A stretch of DNA of 64,000 nucleotides from Bradyrhizobium japonicum USDA 6 (GCF_000284375.1 NC_017249.1:9107001-9171000), one strand, 5' to 3'; shown: positions 45,713 through 55,380, counted from the stretch's first letter. The notes: generated by a model from the letters alone, not told the origin. Numbers and translations are program-made.

Positions 45713-46014
45713 CGCTTTGCGCTCAGCAGGCCCGCCTTGGTGAGCGCGCCGGACAAAAAATCGTTTTCCAACGCCAGCTCGCCGATCTTGGCATGTAACG
45801 CCTTCAAATCGACCGGCGTCTCGGCCGATGTCTTGTCATGCCCAAACACGCCGGCGGCGCCTTCCAGGAGCTGGTTTTTCCAGATCGTGATCTGGTTCGG
45901 ATGAACATCAAACAGTTGCGCCAGCTCCGCCAGTGTCTTGTCTCCTTTGACCGCAGCCAAAGCAACCTTCGCCTTGAATGCCGGAGAATGCGTCCGGCGG
46001 CTCTTCTTCGTCAT
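45709..46014 (-). CDS. IS3-family transposase OrfA
   Basis: ATG 46014 (MTKKSRRTHSPAFKAKVAL). The 101-aa product is an HTH protein with the IS3 OrfA pattern LAELAQLFDVHPNQITIWK and a leucine-rich C-terminal helix (KIGELALENDFLSGAL). Confidence 0.92.
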   Translation of the reverse strand: MTKKSRRTHSPAFKAKVALAAVKGDKTLAELAQLFDVHPNQITIWKNQLLEGAAGVFGHDKTSAETPVDLKALHAKIGELALENDFLSGALTKAGLLSAKR

Positions 46015-46102
46015 CTTCGCTCCTGATTCGCAGCAAGAATCCTCGCCGCTGTCAGGCAGAAAATCCACTCAAGCTACTGTCCGAATTTGCGAGGCCAGCT
46101 CT

Positions 46103-46907
46103 CCGGACGCTGAGACTGCCGACGCTATCCGCGCGATGGTGATGGAGTTGCCGGGGTCGGACAGAGCGCCGTATCGGATGGGCAAGGCACCGAAGACCCT
46201 GTTCGCATTCCGCGCCACCGAGCCTCGCGAGAAGCGCGCAACAGGCGCCTACCTGATCAACGGCGCCAAGTGTCAGGTCGAGGCGTTTGGTGAACGCACG
46301 CAATTCGTGGCGTTCGGAACGCATCCCGATACGGGCCGACCTTACGAATGGTTCAACGGTTCGCCGGCCGAAACACCGTTGGCCGAGCTTCCGGAAATCA
46401 CACCAGAGGCGATCGACGAATTGTTGGCTCGGGCGGAGGCGTACTTCGCCGAGCGCGGGACGCTGATTAAGCCAGCCAGCAAAGCCAGTGACCGCGGCCC
46501 GGTGGTAGTCGATAGTGACCACCCGTGGGCTGACACATCAACGCCGCGCGTTGGCTAGCCTCGATGCATGGGTGCCGGAGCTTGGACTCGAAGATCTGCG
46601 CAAGTACCAGGGCGGCTTCCACGCTGTTGCATCCTTCCGCCCCTCGATCAACTCGAAGGTGAAGAAGCGAGGCCGCGCGCTGAATATCCAGCCCAGTGGT
46701 ATTGTCGATTATTCGGCTGGAAACGCCGGCTACTCGCCGATCAACATGGTTTCAGTCAGCCTCAGCATGTCCGCGTCAGAGGCCGCCGAGTGGCTGCGTA
46801 AACGAGTTGGCGGCGGCGATGACACCAAGCCAGTCAGCGTTGCTCGTCTTCTTACTCAACCCGCCAGGCGTGCCGCAGCGCGTCGATCAACATCAACTTT
46901 GTCCTGA
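46103..46907 (+). pseudogene. Bifunctional primase/polymerase (prim-pol), truncated and frameshifted
   Basis: After the IS3 end the frame reads a prim-pol N-terminal domain without its start: RMGKAPKTLFAFRATEP, LINGAKCQVEAFG, FVAFGTHPDTGRPYEWFN. Near 46525 the frame shifts and continues WVPELGLEDLRKYQGG, NIQPSGIVDYSAGN and SEAAEWLRKRVG. Such proteins prime phage or plasmid DNA replication. The catalytic N-terminus was lost to the IS3 insertion. Confidence 0.8.
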
Positions 46908-46921
46908 AGGGCGATTGCTGA

Positions 46922-48349
46922 ATGCAAAATGCAATTAAAACCGACGCGTCCAATTCAACCGTTGAAGCCCGCGATGAGGAGCCTGTCGCAGCCAACGACA
47001 ACAAACCCGCATCTAATCCCGGCACTTCGGTAACCGAGGATAGTGTTGCGTATATATTCGCGAGCACCTATCGAGACACGCTGCGCTTCTGCCACTCCAC
47101 TGGCGCGTGGTTTGAATGGGATGGTTCGTACTGGCGCAGGAACGAAGTCGGCCTTGCGGCTCACCATGTTAGGGTGATGGCCCGCGATATGTCACAGGGC
47201 CTGTCTCCGAAGGCGCTCGCGACTATACGAAAGCGTTCATTCGCTTCAGGAGTCGAGGGGTTCGCTCGCAATGACCCAACCTTCGCCGTCACGATCGAGG
47301 CTTGGGACCGCGACCCGTTTCTGCTCGGAACGCCAGACGGCACCGTTGATCTGCGTACAGGGAAAATGCGCGCTGCCGACCCTGCAGATGGCATTACCAA
47401 ACTAACGTCCACCGCGCCGTCTGCCCAGGCAGACTGTCCACTTTGGTTGCGATTTCTTCAAGACGCGACTGGCGGCGACGGTGAAATGATCCGCTTTCTG
47501 CAGCAGTGGTGCGGCTACTGCCTTACGGGCGACACGCGCGAACATGCACTTGTCTTTGTGCATGGCGACGGCGGTAATGGGAAATCGGTTTTTCTCAACA
47601 CCACTAGCTATATTCTGCACGATTATGCGACTACGGCGTCAATGGACACGTTCGTTGCCAGCCGCAGTGACAGACACCCGACAGACTTGGCGATGTTGCG
47701 CGGTGCGCGTCTAGTCAGCGCCAGCGAGACAGAGGAGGGCAGGGCTTGGGCCGAGTCGCGAATAAAACAGATGACGGGCGGCGATGCGATTTCAGCGCGC
47801 TTTATGAGGCAGGACTTCTTTACGTTCCAGCCGCAATTCAAACTGTTTGTGGTTGGAAACCACCAGCCAGCACTGCATAGCGTCGACGCCGCAGCCCGGC
47901 GGCGATTCAACATCGTGCCGTTCACGCGAAAGCCGACGAAGCCGGATCGTGAACTTGAAGCAAAGCTTCGCGGTGAGGCGCCCGCCATTCTGCGGTGGAT
48001 GGTTGATGGGTGCCGGGACTGGCAGCGCAATGGTTTGGTGCGACCTGCATCTATTGTTGAGGCGACCGAAACGTATTTTGCCGAGCAAGACACGTTCGGC
48101 CAGTGGCTGAAGGATGCTTGCCGAGTTGAGCCGGACAATCGTAGCATCTCAGACTTCGTCGCGGATCTGTTCAAATCGTGGACCGATTATGCTGAAGCAT
48201 CTGGCGAGCGCCCCGGAAGCCAGAAGGGATTTGTCCAGTCGCTGACCAAGAGTGGCTTCAAGAAGGGGCAAAGGGTACGCGGCGGACAACTCTATATCGG
48301 ACTGCAACTGCTTAGGCAGGCCGAGAAAGAACCTAGCGTGCGCGATTGA
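46922..48349 (+). CDS. Phage/plasmid SF3 helicase (P4/D5 primase C-terminal type)
   Basis: The 475-aa product has the D5_N domain (residues about 110-200: DPFLLGTPDGTVDLRTGK) and SF3 helicase motifs: Walker A VHGDGGNGKSVFL, Walker B-like RLVSASETEEG, and FKLFVVGNHQPAL. It unwinds the origin during phage DNA replication. ATG 46922 follows GATTGCTGA weakly; a start within the upstream prim-pol frame is possible, since the two are one protein in many phages. Confidence 0.9.
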   Translation: MQNAIKTDASNSTVEARDEEPVAANDNKPASNPGTSVTEDSVAYIFASTYRDTLRFCHSTGAWFEWDGSYWRRNEVGLAAHHVRVMARDMSQGLSPKALATIRKRSFASGVEGFARNDPTFAVTIEAWDRDPFLLGTPDGTVDLRTGKMRAADPADGITKLTSTAPSAQADCPLWLRFLQDATGGDGEMIRFLQQWCGYCLTGDTREHALVFVHGDGGNGKSVFLNTTSYILHDYATTASMDTFVASRSDRHPTDLAMLRGARLVSASETEEGRAWAESRIKQMTGGDAISARFMRQDFFTFQPQFKLFVVGNHQPALHSVDAAARRRFNIVPFTRKPTKPDRELEAKLRGEAPAILRWMVDGCRDWQRNGLVRPASIVEATETYFAEQDTFGQWLKDACRVEPDNRSISDFVADLFKSWTDYAEASGERPGSQKGFVQSLTKSGFKKGQRVRGGQLYIGLQLLRQAEKEPSVRD

Positions 48350-48692
48350 GCACGGATCGCGCACGGGAAAACGAAATGATTTCAATGGTCGGTGCTACGT
48401 GTGCGACATGTGCGCGATTTTTCCATTATAGGCGCTTCGCGCGCGCGTGTAGAGAGTCATACGTGAAAATCACGCACATCGCGCACACCGCGCACGGCGG
48501 CGGGGTCTAGCTGATCTCTCCCGCCGTTCACATAGGGACCCGCGCCCCCAGGAAAACATCTCCGAGTGCAAAATGAAAACCAAAACATGGGGCGGGGATA
48601 TAGCAAATCCCTTGGATCCCGCGAGCCGCCCGAACCAGTGGCCGAGTTACGTATAACTTTTTTGATTGTTTGATTATTCGATCGGCACGCAG
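48350..48692. other. Non-coding region with long inverted repeat (possible origin)
   Basis: No gene supported. It contains arms GTGTGCGACATGTGCGCGAT (48399-48418, continuing to 48421) and a matching arm at 48466-48488, plus further GCGCAC repeats. Its place next to the SF3 helicase is where an origin would be expected. Confidence 0.5.
48399..48488. repeat. Imperfect 23-bp inverted repeat, GTGCG-rich
   Basis: The arms 48399-48421 and 48466-48488 match at 20 of 23 positions when one is inverted, around a 44-bp centre rich in CG. Shorter GCGCAC/GTGCG copies continue to about 48500. Confidence 0.75.
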
Positions 48693-49301
48693 ATGCCGAC
48701 GCACAAGACCGCAGAAGCGGTCAGGTACGCTCGTCACGAGAGACAACCAATGCAACACGCAAACGACAACGACCAACCCATAGCAGCCGACCATGTTACC
48801 GAGGTCCGCCCGCGCCCTGGCGAGCTGAACCGCATTCTACACCGCCGCTTCCCCGGTATGGGGCCGGCCCATGGCTGGCAATTGGATGCGGCGGCGAGGG
48901 CGACGTTTAATGCGGATATGTCCAAGTGGTTTGGTTTGGACGGGCGATGGCATTCAACTGCCGAGCAATATCGCCAGAGCAAAGGCAAGCGCCGCACCAA
49001 ACAGGCGGCCACCCCCAACAAGCCCGGCAAGCCCGCCAGGCCAGAGCTACTGGATTGGCAGCAGGACGTGGGCGCACCGTACTCCAGGTGGTCGCATGCA
49101 GTTGCGGAGGGCGCTGAATTTCTTGCGGGCCGCACCGCCCCGGCGACAAGCGGCATTCGGCTCATGCAATTCGGTGCCGTTGAGGACGCCATGATCCGGG
49201 CAATCGACGCCAAGCGATTCCTGACGCAGGTGGCCAATGATAATGAGCCCGACATTCGCAGGAACAGGCCGCGCCGGAGGAAAATCGCGCTGGCGGCTTA
49301 A
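48693..49301 (+). CDS. Unknown phage-region protein
   Basis: ATG 48693 (MPTHKTAEAVRYARHERQ) is the first good ATG; 48750 (MQHANDNDQP) is an alternative. The protein is basic and hydrophilic (FPGMGPAHGWQLDAAARAT, QSKGKRRTKQAATPNK) and ends in an Arg-rich tail (RRNRPRRRKIALAA). Two ANDN-type motifs occur. No domain is recognised. Position after the helicase suggests a phage replication or regulatory protein. Confidence 0.65.
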   Translation: MPTHKTAEAVRYARHERQPMQHANDNDQPIAADHVTEVRPRPGELNRILHRRFPGMGPAHGWQLDAAARATFNADMSKWFGLDGRWHSTAEQYRQSKGKRRTKQAATPNKPGKPARPELLDWQQDVGAPYSRWSHAVAEGAEFLAGRTAPATSGIRLMQFGAVEDAMIRAIDAKRFLTQVANDNEPDIRRNRPRRRKIALAA

Positions 49302-49498
49302 AATCCAGTTTTCGCCATAGTTGGGAACGTATCACCTTGAAGACCACGATTTGTGGTCTGACGTGACGTGCACTCGGCGCGCTGGCCACCACCCGGCGTC
49401 GCCACTTTTTCCCGGCCCTGAGCCGCGAAGCCGCTGCATGCGGCGTTTTATTTAACCCTCCAATCGCAATTTCCAATCCTGAAAGGAGAGCGGCCCCA

Positions 49499-50032
49499 AT
49501 GGCCACTTGGAATCACGTGCTCGACGCGATCGAGCGTCATCTTGATTTCCCGCGCTCGCGAAGCACCGGAATCGCCAGGCGTTTGCAGGAAGCCGGAATC
49601 TTGCCTTCCGGCGCACCGGGCGTTGCGCCTGAGCTAGACGAGGACAATGTTCTCGACCTCGTTGTTGCGCTCGCCTCTGACACCGAGTTGCACACCGCTG
49701 TTGACGCGGTCCGCGCCTACCACGCGATGACACCCGGTAGTGTCAACCTGGATGGGGCCCCGCAGTCGATTCCCAACGCGCCGATCGCTGTTGCGATTTT
49801 GGTCGAGGACGCACGCACTGGCGTCGCGGAGGCGCGAAAATCTCAGGTTGCCGTATCCTGCAATTGTAGAGCCGTCGCGATTCACAAACCTGATGGGTCG
49901 GTCAGTCGCTTCAGTCAGCCGGGCGCTCATTGCGCTCACTGGCAATCCAATGGCCATCACAAGTCAGTCACCATCAACGTCGCCGCTGTGGCCGGTATCA
50001 TTGATGCATTGTTTGGAAAGGTTGTTGCCTAA
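49499..50032 (+). CDS. Unknown phage-region protein
   Basis: ATG 49499 follows GAAAGGAGAGCGG. The 177-aa product has a helical N-terminus (VLDAIERHLDFPRSRSTG) and a Cys/His-containing middle (VSCNCRAVAIHKPD; GAHCAHWQSNGHHK) that might bind a metal. It overlaps the next gene by one base (TAATG). Unrecognised. Confidence 0.75.
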   Translation: MATWNHVLDAIERHLDFPRSRSTGIARRLQEAGILPSGAPGVAPELDEDNVLDLVVALASDTELHTAVDAVRAYHAMTPGSVNLDGAPQSIPNAPIAVAILVEDARTGVAEARKSQVAVSCNCRAVAIHKPDGSVSRFSQPGAHCAHWQSNGHHKSVTINVAAVAGIIDALFGKVVA

Positions 50033-50620
50033 TGGCTCCGTTGAAGACGAAGACCACCGACGAATTCCGCGTCCCCAGCCTCGCGGAGGCCGACAGCTCG
50101 TACGCCGACCTGATCGCGAAACGCGTGGAATTGGAGCAGAGAGACTCTAAGCTCAACAGCGAGCGCTCGAAACTGCGCGGTAAGATCGAGGCGGGCAGGG
50201 CGGCTTTTGGGAAACATATCTCGCCCGGCGTGGCCGCGCTGCTTGGTGACGATCCTACTGACAGCATTGCCGATCTGTCGCGGCAGCTCCGCGAAGTCAC
50301 CACGGAGATAGCAAACATCGAGTCAGCGCGGGAGGTCCTGCATAGGCGCACAGACGAAGCGCGGAACGTAGCCTCCAAGCTCGTGTGCTTCACCGTGATG
50401 CCAGAGTACCAGCGCCGTTTGGGTGCGGTATGTGAGGCCGCTCGCGCGTTGGAAGCAGCCAAGCCCGAGAAAAGCACGACGCGCTGCTGGACGATCTGGA
50501 GCGCGAGGATGTGCGCCTCGGTTATCTGCGGCCAGTGCGCGCGCACTTCTTGGGCGATCGGCGCGAAGGCCGCGCTTTTTACTTTTGAAGGAAGTGAAGG
50601 AGGCGGGCCACAATGTCTAA
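50032..50620 (+). pseudogene. Unknown phage coiled-coil protein, two frameshifts
   Basis: The first 145 residues form a coiled coil (LIAKRVELEQRDSKLNSERSK cut as KRVELEQRDSKLNSERSKL; LREVTTEIANIESAREVL). Near 50465 the frame changes to REKHDALLDDLEREDVRLGY and RAHFLGDRREGRAFYF. Another one-base change near 50584 would restore LKEVKEAGHNV before TAA. The overlap with the previous and next genes fits a phage operon. Confidence 0.65.
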
Positions 50621-50792
50621 GGGATCCGAACGCACTTCCGATGTGGCCGACCGAAAGCCAGTTCGGCGCCGTGTAAAGATGCCTGGCGAAAGCCGACACT
50701 CCGAGTGCTCGGACTCACCAGCCGTGATTGCGCGCAAGTTGATGCAAGCGAAACGCGAGAAACGATTGCGGGTGACGCAACGCAATGGCTGA
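50613..50792 (+). CDS. Small basic phage protein (59 aa)
   Basis: ATG 50613 follows the very good site AAGGAGG at 50597-50603 region and the frame runs 59 codons (MSKGSERTSDVADRKPV start; KLMQAKREKRLRVTQRNG end). It overlaps the end of the previous gene and the start of the prohead protease by 8 bp. Highly basic; unrecognised. Typical phage operon packing supports it. Confidence 0.6.
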   Translation: MSKGSERTSDVADRKPVRRRVKMPGESRHSECSDSPAVIARKLMQAKREKRLRVTQRNG

Positions 50793-51275
50793 AACCATCT
50801 CAGGATTCGCGATTTCCTGGAATCGGCCGGCCATCATCGCGGGGCTCTTCGAGGAACGCTTCGCGCGCGGCGCATTCGACAAGCACATCGCGCAAAATCC
50901 AGACGTCGCCGCGCTTTGCAGTCATGATGTCAGCAGGCCTCTGGGGCGCATCAGCAACGGCACCCTCAAACTACGTTCGGATAACGTCGGACTCTACTAC
51001 TCGTTAGAGCCGCATCCTGATGCGCCTTTAGGGCAGGAGGCCTTGGCACTGTCAACGAGGTGAGCGTGTCGTTTACTCCAGTTGTCGAGGAGTGGGACGA
51101 CGGTGGCGACATTCCGAAGCGCCTCATCACCGAGGCCAAACTTTTCGAGATCAGCTTGGTCCTGTGGGGAGCCTACGGCAAGGACACCTCAGCTCAGATC
51201 AGTCGAGCATCCAGCAACAACCAGGCAGCACGACGGCGCGTTGAAGCGAAGATGCGGGCCCGCGGCATCCTTTAA
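50785..51275 (+). pseudogene. HK97-family prohead protease, frameshifted
   Basis: The frame from ATG 50785 reads ISGFAISWNRPAIIAGLF, FARGAFDKHIAQ and SHDVSRPLGR (His). Its partner frame from about 51060 reads VSVSFTPVVEEWDDGGD and LFEISLVLWGAYGKD. Together they give the usual prohead protease that matures the capsid. A one-base shift lies near 51055. Confidence 0.85.
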
Positions 51276-51374
51276 GCGCAGGGGGAGGGGTGGGTCAGAT
51301 CCCTCCCACTGCCGCCACTAGCTACCGGCGGCCCCCATTTCACGCGCATCTGCAATTCGGACCCCAGGGGCAAA

Positions 51375-51740
51375 ATGCCACGACCAAGAAAGCCGGCCGC
51401 CAAGGCGCTGGTTGAAGGCCGGCACATCATCAATGCTGGCCGCTATAAACGCAACGATCCAACCGGTGCCGAAATCGGCGCTCCACCCACTTGGCTAAAC
51501 GAGCAACAGGCCAATGCATGGCGTGAATTCGCCAGCGAGTTGCCATGGCTCAATGCATCTCACCGTTGTCTTGTCTCCATCGCATCAGTCTTGCGCGCTC
51601 GCCTGCAAAGCGGCGCGGAGATGGGTACAAAATCGCTCAGCCTACTGAGGCTGTGCCTAAGCAGTATGGGCGCGACACCGGCCGATGCGAGCAAGATCAG
51701 TTGGGCGCCGGCAGAGGAGGCGGACGATTTACTTGACTAA
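51375..51740 (+). CDS. P27-like phage terminase small subunit
   Basis: The 121-aa product begins MPRPRKPAAKALVEG and has the P27 pattern APPTWLNEQQANAWREFASEL then LNASHRCLVSIASVLRARLQ. The order (after the prohead protease) differs from the common terminase-first layout. The large subunit is not found next to it, so packaging genes are lost. Confidence 0.65.
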   Translation: MPRPRKPAAKALVEGRHIINAGRYKRNDPTGAEIGAPPTWLNEQQANAWREFASELPWLNASHRCLVSIASVLRARLQSGAEMGTKSLSLLRLCLSSMGATPADASKISWAPAEEADDLLD

Positions 51741-51743
51741 AAC

Positions 51744-51905
51744 TCACGGACACTCCGGCAGAGCTAGTAGGTTATCGTTGTAGTAGCCGTCAGCGTGAGT
51801 TCGAACATATTTTCCGTTCGGGCCGCTAACGACGCCAACGTCCGCGCGCTTACCGCCGACCAACGTAAAGAATGTATTGGTCCCGTTCTCGATCGATCGA
51901 ATGAC
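51744..51905 (-). pseudogene. DUF3892 protein fragment
   Basis: The minus strand holds a DUF3892 C-terminus: SEVIRSIENGTNTFFTLVGG, KYVRTHADGYYNDNLLALP. The N-terminal part is replaced at about 51905 by tail-fibre sequence running the other way. An intact relative lies at 55.8-56.1 kb. Confidence 0.6.
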
Positions 51906-53222
51906 CTCCGATCTCGGCCACACCAACCACACGCCTCCGAATGCGACATACTGGCAATTGCTGGCGTCGAAGGGGGATGCTGGCGCCACGGGCTCAACCG
52001 GTGCTGCGGGGGCCAACGCCCCCACGTATGGCGGCACTTCGACCACGTCGCTCGCTATCGGCACCGGATCCAAAGCGTTCACCACGCAGGCCGGCCTCGC
52101 CTATCAGAATGGCGCTCGCGTGCGGGCTAGCTCGGCGGCGAACACGGCGAATTGGATGGAAGGCCTCGTCACCTACAGCGGCACGACGCTGACCATGACG
52201 TCCGACAAGACCGGCGGCAGCGGCACGCTCGCGGACTGGAACTTCAACGTGGTGGGCCAGCCTGGGGCTGGTGATCTGTCGAGCGCCAACAATCTGTCGG
52301 ACGTGGCGAGTGCTCAAACGTCACGTGGCAATCTCGGGGTTCTGTCTCCGCCGCAAGGTCGCCTGACCCTGGTGAGCGCAACGCCCGTGATGACGACGAC
52401 GCAGAGCGCCAAAACGACGCTGTACTATGCGCTCTACAACGGCAATCAGGTGCCAATCTATGACGGCACCAAACTCACGATGACGACATTTGCCGAGTTG
52501 TCGATCGCGACGACCGACATCACCAAGAACCCCGCGGCGATCGGCGCCAGCAAGGTCAATGACTGGTTTGTCTGGAACGACAGCGGTACGCTGCGGCTGC
52601 CTCACGGTCCCGACTGGACAAGCGACACGGTGCGCTCGGCTGGAACGGCGTTGGGCCAGGTCAATGGTATCTGGCTCAACAATCAAGCCATCACCAATGG
52701 GCCGGCAGCGTGGCGCGGAGGCACCACGCGCAGCAATGCATCGTCGCAACTTGATTGGATTCTTGGCGGTTCGGGGTCTGGCGGTGTGGCTGGGTACCTC
52801 GGCGTGTGGAATGCCTATAACCGCGTGACGGCATCCGCAGCGGCGATCGATAGCGGCCTCGCATACACCTATTCCAGCGCGACCGTGAGGCAGGCGAGAG
52901 CGTCCGCAGGCAATCAGGTGTCGGCTGTATTCGGGCTGGCCGAAGATGCGACGCAGATTTCGTATGCATCACGCATTGGTCTGGTCACGAACTCAGCAGC
53001 CGCGGTTTCCGGTATTGGCGTGGATGCGACCAACGTTTTCATTGGTCAGGGGGTTCTTGCAGGCGGACGAATACTACTCAGGTCGGTGGAGCAGCCGCGT
53101 ACGCGGCTCCGCCACTATTGGGTTTGCACGTGTTCTCAGCCAACGAACAGGGCGATGGCACCAACGCCAACAACATCAACGTGGCAGGTCAGAACGCGCT
53201 TAGCGTCCTGGCGAGGATGTAA
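51901..53222 (+). pseudogene. Phage tail fibre-like protein, 5'-truncated and frameshifted
   Basis: From ATG 51901 the frame reads LGHTNHTPPNATYWQLLASK and a short collagen-like GDAGATGSTGAAG, as in phage tail fibres. A long beta-rich Ser/Thr/Ala part follows. Near 53065 the frame changes to TTQVGGAAAYAAPPLLGLHV and ends NALSVLARM with TAA at 53220. The N-terminal part before LGHTNH appears lost at the DUF3892 junction. Confidence 0.78.
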
Positions 53223-53323
53223 GATCGGTGCCACCCGTATGGCCTGCGGACGCGCGTCGCGACAAGCCATTCTTTTGTCGGAGTCGCGCACTACTTTTCA
53301 TTTTTGAAAAATGGAGAAGTAAG

Positions 53324-53527
53324 GTGGCAATTGGGACAGTGAAGTGGTTCAACCCAACAAAGGGGTATGGGTTCATTCAACCGGATTCCGGCGGCAATGA
53401 CGTCTTTGTCCACATCTCCGCGGTTGAGAAGGCTGGTTTTACTTCGCTCGCAGAGGGCGCAAAAGTCAGCTTCGACATCGTGAAAAATCGCGGAAAGGAG
53501 TCGGCGGAAAATCTACGAATCGAGTGA
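53324..53527 (+). CDS. cspA: Cold-shock protein, CspA family
   Basis: GTG 53324 gives a 67-aa CspA-type OB-fold ([18 protein letters not shown] with RNP1, then [13 protein letters not shown] with RNP2). It binds single-stranded nucleic acid as an RNA chaperone. A short leader frame ends just upstream (ATGGAGAAGTAA). Csp genes occur both in phages and chromosomes. Confidence 0.93.
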   Translation: MAIGTVKWFNPTKGYGFIQPDSGGNDVFVHISAVEKAGFTSLAEGAKVSFDIVKNRGKESAENLRIE

Positions 53528-53611
53528 TGCACCACCCATTGTGTTGCTCAACAGAAAGGCCGCAGTGGTACGCCGCTGCGGGCGGCCGAGGAGATCGATC
53601 GGAATCGGCCG

Positions 53612-53692
53612 ATGGATAAGGCGCTATTGTTCGCGTGGGCGTGCGCTCTAATCCTCTTGGTACTGTTCGTCGCGCTGTACCTTCCTTGGTAG
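53612..53692 (+). CDS. Possible 26-aa single-pass membrane peptide
   Basis: ATG 53612 to TAG 53690-53692 gives MDKALLFAWACALILLVL and then FVALYLPW, one membrane helix. A GAGGAG lies 18 bp upstream. Short length limits support. Confidence 0.35.
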   Translation: MDKALLFAWACALILLVLFVALYLPW

Positions 53693-53802
53693 TAAGTTGC
53701 CGATGGCGACTCGCCACGGCGCTGCCTGCGATCCGAGACTGATTGCCAAGTCACCGCCCACAATCCTGGTAGTTGCTCTAGGGCATTCGTCCGGAGGATA
53801 CG

Positions 53803-53917
53803 TTGCCCGGTCAGCTTCTCCCTCCCTTGAGGCTGACCGGGCGAAGTTAGTGGCGCGCGCGATAGGGACAGCGCTTTATCGGTCCACCCCAAAGCACCGA
53901 GTCACGTGGCCGCTAAC
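53803..53917. repeat. Composite structured repeat, copy 1
   Basis: It has two parts. A hairpin has arms GCCCGGTCAGC and GCTGACCGGGC (53803-53842). After it, 53846-53917 begins GTTAGTGGCGCGCGCG, contains ATAGGGACAGCGCTT, and ends GGCCGCTAAC, itself inverted at the ends. A second composite copy lies at 56231-56340. Confidence 0.8.
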
Positions 53918-54143
53918 GTTCCCGCTGTTTAGGTCGCGCGGCTGCCACCGTGAGCCCGGTGTGATCCTTGAGGCTATCGATTACCTTGAGCGCGGCTTCG
54001 AGTTCATCTCGAAGACGCTTCGTAATCCGCAGAATGCCGCTCGCGAGCTCCTCGCGGCTGATTTCTGCACCGTGAGCAACTTTTTCTTCGAGGTCGCGTA
54101 TAGCTTCGTCGATCTTGTGCAGCGAGAATGTGCTAGGCATCAT
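53913..54143 (-). CDS. Small helical protein
   Basis: The 76-aa product (FSLHKIDEAIRDLEEKVA; LRDELEAALKVIDSLKDH) is mostly helical with coiled-coil character. It overlaps the end of the upstream gene by 11 bp, indicating an operon of two small genes. Unrecognised; possible phage regulatory or structural accessory. Confidence 0.6.
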   Translation of the reverse strand: MMPSTFSLHKIDEAIRDLEEKVAHGAEISREELASGILRITKRLRDELEAALKVIDSLKDHTGLTVAAARPKQRER

Positions 54144-54504
54144 CCGGCTCCGTCCTGATTAAGGGGCCGGCATCCGCCGACCCGCAGCGTAAAAATGCGT
54201 CCGCTACACGGTTTAGTAAAGCGGGTGGTGTTGCGGGAAAATCTGTCCCCATCTCGCGTCTGAGCGCCTCGAATTCGGATAAGGTCGAAAGAGGGCAATC
54301 CGCCACCGCGTCCATTTTTGAGCAGATAACTTCAACCCGGGATCGCCAATCGGCCAGCTGTTCTTCAGTTCGCTGTGGCGCGTACGTGTCTTCTGCCGGT
54401 GTATGGCTTGGCCTACGGACGTAGTCCGTGAATGCTTGGATTGCCGCTACCACTTCGGTCCTAGGCACGGCGGTTACTCCTATGAGCGGAGCCAGCTCGA
54501 ACAT
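54133..54504 (-). CDS. Unknown 123-aa protein
   Basis: Start taken at ATG 54504 (MFELAPLIGVTAVP). Residues are helical and acidic (EVVAAIQAFTDYVRR; LADWRSRVEVICSKMDAV). It is the first gene of a pair with the 76-aa gene. No domain is recognised. Confidence 0.55.
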   Translation of the reverse strand: MFELAPLIGVTAVPRTEVVAAIQAFTDYVRRPSHTPAEDTYAPQRTEEQLADWRSRVEVICSKMDAVADCPLSTLSEFEALRREMGTDFPATPPALLNRVADAFLRCGSADAGPLIRTEPDDA

Positions 54505-55380
54505 TTGCAGGCCGAGCACTTTGATATGGCATGCACGCGGGGGCGCGACAACCCACTGGTACTGGTAGGTGCTTCCAGTCCTTCTCAGCGATACTCCTTG
54601 GTGGCACCAGGGGGGAATTTTGGGCCCCTCGGGAGCAAAGGTGGCCAGCCCTGCCAATCCAAGGGGCGAAGGCTGGCCACCATCGCTTGCGACGTCACCA
54701 CACAGGGTAGCTACAGGCCAATGGATGCACATATTCGAGCAGCAAATCACGTCCCTGCGGTCCCAAGCGCTTGCGGTGTTTGCAGCCAATCAGGCCAGCG
54801 CGGCCGATCAGTCTTTGAGCCAAGCAGATCGCCAAATCGCGACGTCTAATGCCGAGGAGGCTCGACAGCTTGAAACCCAACCTCGGGCCGAAGGAGGCGC
54901 GGAAGATCGCTGCACGCATACGCGCTCTTCTAGGAGAGCCGCGTGTGTGCCAACCGGTTCGGGTGGCATGCCTGTGAGACTTTCGCCAGCGCGCCCGCGC
55001 TGCTTGCGGTGTGCGGGTTAGTCATAAAAGGCACTGGGTGCGCTCGCGATAGCTGACGAAAGGGTGACGGACTGTCTTGCTTCAATCACGACCGACAGGC
55101 TGCCAGGACTCCAAGTCAGTCTCCGAAAGAGAGACCCCAGCACGGGCAGCATGCTGGGGCGAGACGTTGGGCTGACGCGAGCCAGAAATCGAGCCACGAC
55201 TCGATCATTATGACCGTGTAAATGTAGAGCAGCATCACGCACCGGTCAAAATCGCACTGCATGACAGTAATCGGCGGTAGGATCTTCGTTCGCGCTTTGA
55301 GGTGCAATCCGAGCAAACGCGAGAAAACGGCAGTTGCTAATCGCGCATAAGCAAATCTCACGTCCTGAAAAACGACCAAG
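54505..55380. other. Poorly coding phage-region DNA
   Basis: Weak short frames only. On the plus strand 54725-54873 reads FEQQITSLRSQALAVFAANQ and ADRQIATSNAEEAR. From ATG 54849 an overlapping frame reads LKPNLGPKEARKIAARIRAL. On the minus strand 55116-55262 reads VMLLYIYTVIMIESWLDFW. Each looks partly protein-like, but none has a clear ribosome site. They may be decayed small phage genes. Confidence 0.35.

Larger units (their letters stand above)
44739..46102. mobile_element. IS3-family insertion sequence
   Basis: Inverted ends AGAGCTGGCCCCGGTTGTTT (left) and GAATTTGCGAGGCCAGCTCT (right) enclose two overlapping transposase frames of about 1.36 kb in total, as in the IS3 family. Confidence 0.85.

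Noticed and set aside
52946..53203. Separate 85-aa gene inside the tail fibre
   Set aside because: Third-frame shadow; the true continuation is the frame ending at 53222.
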